DNA of 5,780 nucleotides from Pseudomonadota bacterium (GCA_023390985.1 JAEWBU010000299.1:1-5780); one strand, 5' to 3'. Positions 1 to 5,345 are shown, numbered from the stretch's first letter. Notes: generated by a model from the sequence alone, not told the origin. Program-made: numbers and translations.

Positions 1-20
1 GGTGGTGAGCCAGCAGCCCC

Positions 21-58
21 AAAACAAAAACGGCCCGCTGCTGGTGCATACGGGCCGT
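21..58 (-). terminator. Intrinsic terminator of the leucine attenuator (upstream of leuA, off-window)
   Basis: Read on the minus strand, an 8-bp perfect GC-rich stem ACGGCCCG/CGGGCCGT (58-51 with 37-30) encloses a 13-nt loop and is followed at once by the T-rich run TTTTTGTTTT (30-21). This is a textbook rho-independent terminator. It lies 22 nt after the stop codon of a leucine-rich leader peptide and before any downstream coding sequence, so it fits the role of an attenuator rather than a gene-end terminator. The 5' arm includes GCCCGT (55-50), complementary to ACGGGC in the leader (97-92), a possible competing pairing. The downstream target is inferred from the leucine codons and from usual Burkholderiales synteny. 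Confidence 0.85.
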
Positions 59-80
59 CGAGGTCTGGTGGTCGCGTGCG

Positions 81-134
81 CTACCGTCTCCGCCCGTGGG
101 TGGATAGCAGTAGAGCCAGCGAAATCAGGTTCAT
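81..134 (-). CDS. leuL: Leucine-rich leader peptide (leuA attenuation leader)
   Basis: This 17-codon open frame, MNLISLALLLSTHGRRR, starts at ATG 134-132 and stops at TAG 83-81. Five of 17 residues are leucine (positions 3, 6, 8, 9, 10). Two of the codons in the L8-L10 cluster are CTA, normally rare in GC-rich genomes, which would sharpen ribosome stalling when charged tRNA-Leu is low. A strong intrinsic terminator follows 22 nt after the stop codon. Leader plus terminator is the layout of amino acid operon attenuators such as E. coli leuL-leuA. No Shine-Dalgarno is visible (CACCCGCC precedes the ATG), and a -10-like TACATT lies only 8 nt upstream, so the message may begin at or near the AUG. 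The regulated gene is outside the window; leuA is the likely one because it commonly follows pssA in this order. The symbol is by analogy. Confidence 0.78.
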   Translation of the reverse strand: MNLISLALLLSTHGRRR

Positions 135-142
135 GGCGGGTG

Positions 143-151
143 AATGTAGCA
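143..151 (-). promoter_or_regulatory. Extended -10 promoter for the leucine leader
   Basis: The minus-strand sequence TGCTACATT (151-143) matches an extended -10 element (TGn plus a TATAAT-like TACATT). No convincing -35 hexamer is found 16-18 bp upstream, which an extended -10 can tolerate. The start of transcription expected 6-8 nt downstream falls at about 137-134, essentially on the leader ATG at 134. The call rests on motif and position only. Confidence 0.5.
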
Positions 152-166
152 CAAGTGCTTTTGGTA

Positions 167-193
167 CTGGATCCCCGCCTTCGCGGGGATGAC
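167..193. repeat. Dispersed palindromic repeat (ATCCCCGC-CTTC-GCGGGGAT)
   Basis: A perfect 8-bp inverted repeat ATCCCCGC/GCGGGGAT (171-178 and 183-190) with a CTTC tetraloop is flanked by CTGG on the left and GAC on the right. Elements of the form TGGAT-CCCCGCCTTCGCGGGG-ATGAC are a familiar intergenic palindromic repeat in many beta- and gammaproteobacterial genomes. Only one copy lies in this window, so its dispersed nature is recalled rather than shown here. It lies between the pssA stop and the leucine-leader promoter. Confidence 0.6.
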
Positions 194-218
194 CTGCCGC
201 GCTGCGCGCGGCAGGTCA
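190..218 (-). terminator. 12-bp hairpin containing the pssA stop codon
   Basis: A perfect 12-bp stem with a 5-nt loop spans 218-190 on the minus strand. Its 5' arm begins with the pssA TGA stop codon and its 3' arm ends TCA, with CCTGCCGCG/CGCGGCAGG between. No T-run follows; the next sequence is the palindromic repeat at 171-190, which shares one base with it. The hairpin may end or stabilise the 3' end of the pssA message, but without a U-tract it is not a canonical intrinsic terminator. Confidence 0.45.
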
Positions 219-1034
219 CTTGTGCAGGCCGCTTTCCTCGGGCTCGTCGGTGGAGGTGCTGATGACGCTGGCGTGCTCGCCCTTCGCCTTGCGCCATCCG
301 TACAGCGCGTAACCCGAGATGCCGTAGAGGCAGAAGAGCACGAACAGCACCACCGGCGGATCGATGTTGATGACGGCGATGCCCAGCGCGATCAGCACGA
401 TCGCGGCGAACGGCACGCTCTTCTTCATCGACACGTCCTTGAAGCTGTAGAACGGCACGTTGGTCACCATCGTCAGGCCCGCATAGAGCGCGAAGGCGAA
501 CATCACCCAGCTGACCTCGTAGCCCTTGATGCCGTAGTCGTTCATCAGCCAGATGAAGCCGGTGACGAGCGCGGCGGCCGCCGGCGACGGCAGGCCCTGG
601 AAGTAGCGCTTGTCCACCACCGCGGTGTTGACGTTGAAGCGGGCAAGCCGCAGCGCGGCGCAGGCGCAGTAGACGAAGGCGGCGATCCAGCCCCAGCGCC
701 CCAGGCCCTTGAGCGCCCATTCGTATGCGATCAGCGCCGGAGCCGCCCCGAACGACACCATGTCGGACAGCGAATCCATCTGCTCGCCGAACGCGCTCTG
801 GGTGTTGGTCATGCGGGCGACGCGGCCGTCCAGGCTGTCCAGCACCATCGCCACGAACACGCCGGCGGCGGCCATGTCGAAACGCTGGTTCATCGCCATC
901 ACCACGGCGTAGAAGCCGCCGAACAGCGCCGCCAGGGTGAACAGGTTGGGCAGGATGTAGATGCCCTTGCGGCGCCGGCGCACGACCACGCCCTCCTGCG
1001 GAGATGTGTCGGTGTGGATCGGGCCTTGATACAT
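216..1034 (-). CDS. pssA: CDP-diacylglycerol--serine O-phosphatidyltransferase
   Basis: This inner-membrane enzyme joins CDP-diacylglycerol and L-serine to give phosphatidylserine and CMP, the first step toward phosphatidylethanolamine. Numbered from the chosen start (272 aa), it carries the full CDP-alcohol phosphatidyltransferase motif D-G-x2-A-R-x8-G-x3-D-x3-D: D69, G70, A73, R74, G83, D87, D91. Family signatures ALRLARFN (127-134) and YFQGLPSPAAAA (144-155) follow. Hydrophobic membrane segments lie at about 27-48, 54-67, 116-130, 151-165, 175-190, 208-223 and 227-245, after a basic RRRRK stretch near 19-23. It follows ilvC after a terminator, so it is probably a separate unit. The frame is open upstream to a GTG at 1079, but that codon lies in the loop of the ilvC terminator, so ATG 1034 is preferred. 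No clear Shine-Dalgarno precedes it, and the exact start is uncertain. No psd lies between it and ilvC. Confidence 0.93.
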   Translation of the reverse strand: MYQGPIHTDTSPQEGVVVRRRRKGIYILPNLFTLAALFGGFYAVVMAMNQRFDMAAAGVFVAMVLDSLDGRVARMTNTQSAFGEQMDSLSDMVSFGAAPALIAYEWALKGLGRWGWIAAFVYCACAALRLARFNVNTAVVDKRYFQGLPSPAAAALVTGFIWLMNDYGIKGYEVSWVMFAFALYAGLTMVTNVPFYSFKDVSMKKSVPFAAIVLIALGIAVINIDPPVVLFVLFCLYGISGYALYGWRKAKGEHASVISTSTDEPEESGLHK

Positions 1035-1042
1035 AGAACCCG

Positions 1043-1048
1043 AGTGTA
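1043..1048 (-). promoter_or_regulatory. Possible -10 element for pssA
   Basis: TACACT on the minus strand (1048-1043) lies 8 nt before the chosen pssA ATG at 1034. The spacing and resemblance are the same as for TACATT ahead of the leucine leader. A partial -35, TTTCCA, lies 15 bp upstream at the edge of the ilvC terminator. pssA needs its own promoter if that terminator works. The match is weak and there is no TGn extension. Confidence 0.28.
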
Positions 1049-1064
1049 ATTGCGGTCCACCAAT

Positions 1065-1095
1065 GGAAAAGGGCGGCACGGGGCCGCCCTTTTCC
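1065..1095. terminator. Bidirectional intrinsic terminator after ilvC
   Basis: A perfect 13-bp inverted repeat, GGAAAAGGGCGGC (1065-1077) and GCCGCCCTTTTCC (1083-1095), surrounds the loop ACGGG. It begins 16 nt beyond the ilvC stop (1112). On the minus strand the GC stem GGGCGGC/GCCGCCC is followed by CTTTTCC. It has A/T runs on both sides and so could act in either direction. It separates the ilv operon from pssA. Confidence 0.8.
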
Positions 1096-1111
1096 TACCG
1101 GACCGGCCAGG

Positions 1112-2128
1112 TCAGTTGCGGGCCTTGTCGACCAGCTTGTTCGCCTTGATCCAGGGCATCATGGCGCGCAGCTTCTCGCCCACCACTTCGATCTGGTGCT
1201 CGGCGGACAGGCGGCGGCGCGATTGCAGCGTCGGGGCGCCGGCGCGGTTCTCCAGGATGAAGCTCTTGGCGTACTCGCCGGTCTGGATGTCGCGCAGCAC
1301 CTGCTTCATGACCTGCTTGGTCTCGTCGGTCACGATCCGGGGGCCGGTGACGTACTCGCCGTACTCCGCGTTGTTGGAGATCGAGTAGTTCATGTTCGCG
1401 ATCCCGCCTTCGTAGATCAGGTCCACGATCAGCTTGAGCTCGTGCAGGCACTCGAAGTACGCCATCTCGGGCGCGTAGCCGGCTTCCACCAGCACTTCGA
1501 AACCGGCCTTGATCAGCTCCACGGTGCCGCCGCACAGCACGGCCTGCTCGCCGAACAGGTCGGTCTCGGTCTCCTCGCGGAAGTTGGTCTCGATGATGCC
1601 GGCCTTGCCACCGCCATTGGCCATCGCGTACGACAGCGCCAGGTCACGGGCCTTGCCGCTCTTGTCCTGGTGCACGGCTACGAGGTGGGGCACGCCGCCG
1701 CCCTGGCTGTAGGTGCTGCGCACGGTGTGGCCGGGCGCCTTGGGCGCGACCATCCACACGTCGAGGTCTTCACGCGGCACGACCTGGCCGTAGTGCACGT
1801 TGAAGCCGTGCGCGAAGGCGAGCGAGGCGCCCTGCTTGATGTTCGGCTCGACGTCGTTCTTGTAGACCGCGGCGATCTGCTCGTCGGGCAGCAGGATCAT
1901 GACCACGTCGGCCATCTTCACGGCCTCGTTGACGGCGGCGACCTTCAGGCCGGCCTTCTCCACCTTGGGCCACGAAGCGCCGCCCGGACGCAGGCCGACC
2001 ACGACCTTGACGCCGCTGTCGTTCAGGTTCTGCGCGTGCGCATGGCCCTGCGAGCCGTAACCGATGATGGCGACGGTCTTGCCCTTGATCAGGCTCAGGT
2101 CGCAGTCCTTGTCGTAGTAAACCTTCAT
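1112..2128 (-). CDS. ilvC: Ketol-acid reductoisomerase (NADP+), class I
   Basis: The enzyme isomerises and reduces 2-acetolactate or 2-aceto-2-hydroxybutyrate to the dihydroxy acid, using NADPH and Mg2+; it is the second common step of valine and isoleucine synthesis. At 338 aa it has the usual class I (short) length. The Rossmann motif GYGSQGHAHAQNL lies at 23-35, and the LRPGGASW loop (46-53) has R47 and S52 placed to bind the NADPH phosphate. Catalytic H107 (AFAHGFN) and K130 (APKAPGH) are present. The metal ligands D190 and E194 (ETDLFGEQ), E226 and E230 (FECLHE) are intact, and S251 sits in YSISNNAEYG. ATG 2128 is preceded by GGAGAG five nt upstream. It follows ilvH by 45 nt with no terminator between, so the two are co-transcribed, and a strong hairpin terminator follows. 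Nothing looks damaged. Confidence 0.97.
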   Translation of the reverse strand: MKVYYDKDCDLSLIKGKTVAIIGYGSQGHAHAQNLNDSGVKVVVGLRPGGASWPKVEKAGLKVAAVNEAVKMADVVMILLPDEQIAAVYKNDVEPNIKQGASLAFAHGFNVHYGQVVPREDLDVWMVAPKAPGHTVRSTYSQGGGVPHLVAVHQDKSGKARDLALSYAMANGGGKAGIIETNFREETETDLFGEQAVLCGGTVELIKAGFEVLVEAGYAPEMAYFECLHELKLIVDLIYEGGIANMNYSISNNAEYGEYVTGPRIVTDETKQVMKQVLRDIQTGEYAKSFILENRAGAPTLQSRRRLSAEHQIEVVGEKLRAMMPWIKANKLVDKARN

Positions 2129-2173
2129 GGTCTCTCCAGTGAAATCAGTGTGGGTGGGGGAAAAGTCGGGGCC

Positions 2174-2665
2174 TCAGACGCGCAGCACGCGCTCGCCGCG
2201 GCCGATGCCGCTGGCGCCGGTGCGCACGGTCTCCAGGATGGCGGTGCGGTCGATCGCTTCCAGGAACGCGTCGTTCTTGGACTGGTCGCCCGTCAGCTCG
2301 ATGGTGTAGCTCTTCTCGGTGACGTCGATGATCCGGCCGCGGAAGATGTCGGCCATGCGCTTCATCTCCTCGCGTTCCTTGCCGACGGCGCGCACCTTCA
2401 CCATCATGAGCTCGCGCTCGGTGTAGGCGCCTTCGGTGAGGTCGACGACCTTCACGACCTCGATGAGCCGGTTCAGGTGCTTGGTGATCTGTTCGATCAC
2501 GTCGTCCGAGCCGGTGGTCTGGATCGTCATGCGCGACAGCGACGGGTCTTCCGTCGGCGCCACGGTGAGCGACTCGATGTTGTAGCCGCGGGCCGAGAAC
2601 AGGCCCACCACGCGGGAGAGAGCGCCCGGCTCGTTCTCCAGCAGCACTGCGATGATGTGTTTCAT
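2174..2665 (-). CDS. ilvH: Acetolactate synthase small (regulatory) subunit
   Basis: This is the regulatory partner of the catalytic subunit encoded just upstream; it raises activity and confers feedback inhibition by valine. At 163 aa it matches the length of E. coli IlvH. The N-terminal ACT domain runs from HIIAVLLENEPGALSRV through RGYNIESLTVAPTEDPSLSRMTI (about 3-48). N11, G14 and N29, positions where changes in E. coli IlvH give valine resistance, are conserved, so valine feedback is expected. The C-terminal domain includes IFRGRIIDVTEKSYTIELTG (107-126). ATG 2665 is chosen over an upstream in-frame GTG at 2692 because GGAGGA lies five nt ahead of it and the protein then begins like the family. 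It lies 93 nt after ilvI and 45 nt before ilvC. Databases may call it ilvN. Confidence 0.96.
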   Translation of the reverse strand: MKHIIAVLLENEPGALSRVVGLFSARGYNIESLTVAPTEDPSLSRMTIQTTGSDDVIEQITKHLNRLIEVVKVVDLTEGAYTERELMMVKVRAVGKEREEMKRMADIFRGRIIDVTEKSYTIELTGDQSKNDAFLEAIDRTAILETVRTGASGIGRGERVLRV

Positions 2666-2697
2666 GGTTCCTCCGGCTCCTCTTCTCGGCACCCTCC

Positions 2698-2719
2698 CCC
2701 GCTGCCGGTAAGCAGCGGG
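2698..2719 (-). other. Intercistronic hairpin between ilvI and ilvH
   Basis: In the 93-nt ilvI-ilvH gap, CCCGCTGC (2719-2712) and GCAGCGGG (2705-2698) form an 8-bp GC-rich stem with a 6-nt loop on the minus strand. It is followed by GGAGGG rather than a T-run, so it is unlikely to terminate. It could mark an mRNA processing or stability point between the large- and small-subunit genes, but no function can be shown from sequence. Confidence 0.5.
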
Positions 2720-2758
2720 CTCGGTGCGCGATAGATTCGCCGCCTTACGGGTTGCGGA

Positions 2759-4546
2759 TTACAGGTCTTCGCTGCCGAGCAGCATCTCGGTGATGCCCTT
2801 GCCGGCCTGCACCATCGGCCAGACGTTCTCGGTCGGGTCGGTGCGGAAGTCCATGAAGACCGTGCGGTCCTTGAGCTTGCGCGCCTCGCGCAGTGCCGGC
2901 TCCACGTCCTGCGGGCGCTCGATCAGCATGCCCACGTGGCCGTACGCCTCGGCCAGCTTCACGAAATTGGGCAGCGCGTCCATGTAGCTGTGGCTGTAGC
3001 GGCCCTCGTAGTCCAGCTCCTGCCACTGCCGCACCATGCCCAGGTAGCGGTTGTTCAGCGAGATCACCTTGATCGGCGTCTTGTACTGCAGGCAGGTGGA
3101 CAGCTCCTGGATGCACATCTGCACCGAGCCTTCGCCGGTGATGCAGTACACCTCGCTGTCGGGCTTGGCCAGCTTGATGCCCATGGCGTACGGAATGCCC
3201 ACGCCCATGGTGCCCAGGCCACCGGAGTTGATCCAATGGCGCGGCTCCCTGAACTTGTAGAACTGGGCGGCCCACATCTGGTGCTGGCCCACGTCGGACG
3301 TGATGTAGGTATCGACGTCCTTCGTCAGCTTCCAGAGCGTCTCGATGACGTGCTGGGGCTTGATCACCTCGCGGTTGCCGCGGTCGTAGCGCAGGCAGTC
3401 GCGCTTGCGCCAGCCGTCGATGGTGTCCCACCAGCCGGCCAGCGCCTGCGGGTCGGGCTGGGCGCCGGACTCGCGGATGCTGGCGATCAGGTCCGCCAGC
3501 ACTTCCTTGACGTCGCCCACGATCGGCACGTCCACCTTCACCCGCTTGGAGATGCTGGAGGGATCGATGTCGATGTGGATGATCTTGCGATCGCCCGACG
3601 CGAAGTGCTTGGGATTGCCGATCACGCGGTCGTCGAAGCGCGCGCCCACAGCCAGCAGCACGTCGCAGTTCTGCATCGCGTTGTTGGCCTCGATGGTGCC
3701 GTGCATGCCCAGCATGCCGAGGAACTTGCGGTCGGTGCCGTCGATGGCGCCCAGGCCCATCAGCGTGTTGGTGCACGGGTGGCCGAGCATCTCGGCCAGC
3801 GCGCGCAGTTCGCCGCTGGCATTGCCCAGCACCACCCCGCCGCCGGCGTAGATGTACGGACGCTTGGCCGAGGTCAGCAGTTGCACCGCCTTGCGGATCT
3901 GGCCGCCGTGGCCCTTGCGCACCGGGTTGTACGAGCGCATCTCGACCTTGTCGGGATAGCCCTCGTAGGGGACCTTGTTGAAGGAGACGTCCTTGGGGAT
4001 GTCCACCACCACCGGGCCCGGGCGGCCGCTGCGGGCGATGTGGAACGCCTTCTTCATCACCTCGGCGATGTTGCGGGCGTCCTTCACCAGGAAGTTGTGC
4101 TTGACGATCGGCCGGGTGATGCCGACGGTGTCGCACTCCTGGAAGGCGTCCAGGCCGATGGCGGCCGTGGGCACCTGCCCGGTGACGATCACCATCGGGA
4201 TGGAATCCATGTACGCGGTGGCGATGCCGGTGACCGCGTTGGTGACGCCGGGCCCGGACGTCACTAGGGCCACGCCGACCTCGCCGGTGGCGCGGGCGTA
4301 GCCGTCGGCGGCGTGCACGGCGGCCTGCTCGTGGCGCACCAGCACGTGCTGGATGGTGTCCTGCTTGTAGAACGCGTCGTAGATGTGCAGTACCGCGCCG
4401 CCGGGATAGCCCCAGACGTACTTCACGCCTTCGGCCTGCAGCGCCTTGATGAGGATTTCCGCGCCGCGCAGATCCTGGGGATGGGAATGGGATGGGCCCG
4501 CGGTGGCCGCGGCCGCGGAGCTGATCTCCGCCTTCGAGATTTCCAT
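2759..4546 (-). CDS. ilvI: Acetolactate synthase, catalytic (large) subunit
   Basis: This thiamine-diphosphate enzyme condenses two pyruvates to 2-acetolactate, or pyruvate with 2-oxobutyrate to acetohydroxybutyrate, the committed step of branched-chain amino acid synthesis. From ATG 4546 it is 595 aa. The N-terminal PYR domain has the catalytic glutamate E73 in RHEQAAVHAADGYARATG, and GARFDDRV (301-308) lies in the central domain. The C-terminal domain has QHQMWAAQF (421-429), the ThDP/Mg2+ motif G-E-G at 471-473 followed 24 residues later by N498-N499, and W508 in MVRQWQE, the equivalent of the tryptophan tied to herbicide response in plant enzymes. The motif reads GEG where GDG is more common. 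AAAGG lies six nt before ATG 4546; a TTG two codons earlier has no usable ribosome site. It is the first gene of ilvI-ilvH-ilvC. Also annotated ilvB. Confidence 0.97.
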   Translation of the reverse strand: MEISKAEISSAAAATAGPSHSHPQDLRGAEILIKALQAEGVKYVWGYPGGAVLHIYDAFYKQDTIQHVLVRHEQAAVHAADGYARATGEVGVALVTSGPGVTNAVTGIATAYMDSIPMVIVTGQVPTAAIGLDAFQECDTVGITRPIVKHNFLVKDARNIAEVMKKAFHIARSGRPGPVVVDIPKDVSFNKVPYEGYPDKVEMRSYNPVRKGHGGQIRKAVQLLTSAKRPYIYAGGGVVLGNASGELRALAEMLGHPCTNTLMGLGAIDGTDRKFLGMLGMHGTIEANNAMQNCDVLLAVGARFDDRVIGNPKHFASGDRKIIHIDIDPSSISKRVKVDVPIVGDVKEVLADLIASIRESGAQPDPQALAGWWDTIDGWRKRDCLRYDRGNREVIKPQHVIETLWKLTKDVDTYITSDVGQHQMWAAQFYKFREPRHWINSGGLGTMGVGIPYAMGIKLAKPDSEVYCITGEGSVQMCIQELSTCLQYKTPIKVISLNNRYLGMVRQWQELDYEGRYSHSYMDALPNFVKLAEAYGHVGMLIERPQDVEPALREARKLKDRTVFMDFRTDPTENVWPMVQAGKGITEMLLGSEDL

Positions 4547-4691
4547 GATCAACCTTTCGGGTTTCGGGAACGAAAAACCTTGGGGTGCCCCTCACGCGCC
4601 CTTGTGGGGCCGTTGCGGGACTTAGAACCCTGGGACCATGGGCGGGCTGATCGCACCGCCGGATCCGGGCTCGTTTGCCTTTTGACTTGCA
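4547..4691 (-). other. Long 5' untranslated leader of the ilv operon
   Basis: About 145 nt separate the predicted ilv transcription start (near 4691) from the ilvI ATG. I see no leader peptide rich in Ile, Val or Leu codons. The only short ATG frame is MVPGF (4639-4622), which has no ribosome-binding site. GGCCCC and GAGGGGC blocks around 4612-4586 can pair imperfectly, and a T5 run lies at about 4577-4573, but the stem ends about ten nt before it, so I do not call a terminator. The length leaves room for regulation, but none can be identified. Confidence 0.35.
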
Positions 4692-4697
4692 GCGCGC

Positions 4698-4727
4698 ATT
4701 ATGGCACCTCAACCGGGAGGAGCCCAA
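4698..4727 (-). promoter_or_regulatory. Promoter of the ilvI-ilvH-ilvC operon
   Basis: On the minus strand the -10 CATAAT (4703-4698) is preceded by TGC (4706-4704), giving an extended -10, TGCCATAAT. The -35 TTGGGC (4727-4722) lies at a spacing of 18 bp. Transcription would start near 4691 and run leftward into ilvI. The -10 match (5 of 6 plus TG) is the best promoter-like sequence upstream of the operon. Confidence 0.65.
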
Positions 4728-4741
4728 CACGAGCGGTCGAA

Positions 4742-4750
4742 TGCCATAAT
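4742..4750 (+). promoter_or_regulatory. Divergent promoter for the sigma factor operon
   Basis: TGCCATAAT on the plus strand is an extended -10 identical to that of the divergent ilv promoter. No good -35 is seen at 16-18 bp. Transcription would start near 4757, some 22 nt ahead of the preferred TTG start at 4779 and downstream of the alternative ATG at 4701, which argues against that ATG. Confidence 0.55.
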
Positions 4751-4778
4751 CGCGCCCGCCCAGGCAGCCCCATCCCAC

Positions 4779-5345
4779 TTGGCCACCGAACGAGAACTCT
4801 CCGACTTCCTCAAGAGCGTAGAAAAGCGGGCCTTCAAGCGCTCCGTCTACCACGTCCGCGACGAGGAAGCGGCCCTGGACATCGTGCAGGAAAGCATGAT
4901 GAAGCTGGCGGAGCACTACGGCGACAAGCCGCCGGCGGAGCTCCCGATGCTCTTCCAGCGCATCCTGTCCAACTGCACGCTGGACTGGTTCCGCCGCCAG
5001 AAGACGCGCAACGCGCTGTTTTCCAACATGAGCGACTTCGAATCCGCGTCCGAGGACGGAGATTTCGATCTGCTGGAAACTTACACGGCACTGGAGAACT
5101 CACAGCAGTCGGAAAGCGCGGAGGACACCACCCGGCGCGCCCAGGTCCTGCAGGAGATCGAAGCGCAGATCCAGAACCTCCCCACCCGTCAACGCGAGGC
5201 GTTCCTGATGCGTTACTGGGAGGATATGGACGTGGCCGAAACGGCGGCGGCCATGGGTTGCTCGGAAGGCAGTGTGAAGACGCATTGCTCCCGCGCGGTC
5301 CAGGCCCTCAGCAAAGCACTGAAGGCAAAGGGATTACAACCATGA
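4779..5345 (+). CDS. ECF-type RNA polymerase sigma factor (sigma-70 family)
   Basis: A 188-aa two-domain sigma factor with the layout of extracytoplasmic-function sigmas. The region 2 domain covers about 14-80, with AALDIVQESMMKLAEHYGD (31-49) and the basic DWFRRQKTRN (69-78) for core binding and -10 recognition. After an acidic linker (about 85-118), region 4 spans about 123-182 and ends in a helix-turn-helix (MDVAETAAAMGCSEGSVKTH, 150-169) for -35 recognition. The frame is open back to an ATG at 4701, but that ATG lies inside the ilv -10 and upstream of this gene's own predicted promoter. Burkholderiales relatives I recall begin MA(S/T)-ERELSDFL-like, matching TTG 4779 followed by ATERELSDFL. 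No strong ribosome site precedes it. It overlaps the next gene by ATGA. The regulon and signal are unknown. Confidence 0.88.
   Translation: MATERELSDFLKSVEKRAFKRSVYHVRDEEAALDIVQESMMKLAEHYGDKPPAELPMLFQRILSNCTLDWFRRQKTRNALFSNMSDFESASEDGDFDLLETYTALENSQQSESAEDTTRRAQVLQEIEAQIQNLPTRQREAFLMRYWEDMDVAETAAAMGCSEGSVKTHCSRAVQALSKALKAKGLQP

Larger units (their letters stand above)
4698..4750. repeat. Inverted repeat formed by two divergent extended -10 elements
   Basis: ATTATGGCA at 4698-4706 and TGCCATAAT at 4742-4750 are perfect 9-bp inverted copies separated by 35 bp. GCGCG stretches lie just outside both arms, out of register by one base. Each copy reads as an extended -10 pointing away from the centre, so this is a symmetric divergent promoter region with the -35 zones of both directions overlapping near 4721-4727. 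Confidence 0.7.

Noticed and set aside
1..49. Minus-strand ATG at 49 opening a frame (MHQQRAVFVLG...) to the window edge
   Set aside because: It begins in the loop of the attenuator terminator and reads through the T-run; no ribosome site. Probably chance, though the window edge prevents a full test.
189..1049. A 286-codon plus-strand open frame antisense to pssA
   Set aside because: Histidine/arginine-rich antisense shadow; the minus-strand frame has the full CDP-alcohol phosphatidyltransferase motif.
1196..2734. A 512-codon plus-strand open frame antisense to ilvC and ilvH
   Set aside because: Histidine/valine/leucine-rich low-complexity translation with no recognisable domain; an antisense shadow of conserved genes.
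2936..4267. A 443-codon plus-strand open frame antisense to ilvI
   Set aside because: Same shadow composition, no domain, no ribosome site or promoter.
4573..4612. Possible attenuator terminator in the ilv leader (GGCCCC/GAGGGGC then T5)
   Set aside because: The stem is bulged and about ten nt separate it from the T-run, so it does not meet intrinsic terminator geometry.
4622..4639. Five-codon minus-strand frame MVPGF in the ilv 5' leader as an attenuation peptide
   Set aside because: Only one branched-chain codon, no ribosome site, and no clear terminator after it.
2745..4916. A 723-codon minus-strand open frame overlapping ilvI
   Set aside because: It is an arginine/glycine/proline-rich out-of-frame shadow of ilvI, typical of high-GC DNA, and runs into the divergent sigma gene; the ilvI frame has all the catalytic motifs.
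4313..5340. The long upstream extension of the DUF3619 frame
   Set aside because: It crosses the ilvI 5' end, the divergent promoters and the whole sigma gene; the ATGA overlap at 5342 gives a natural start and family-like length.
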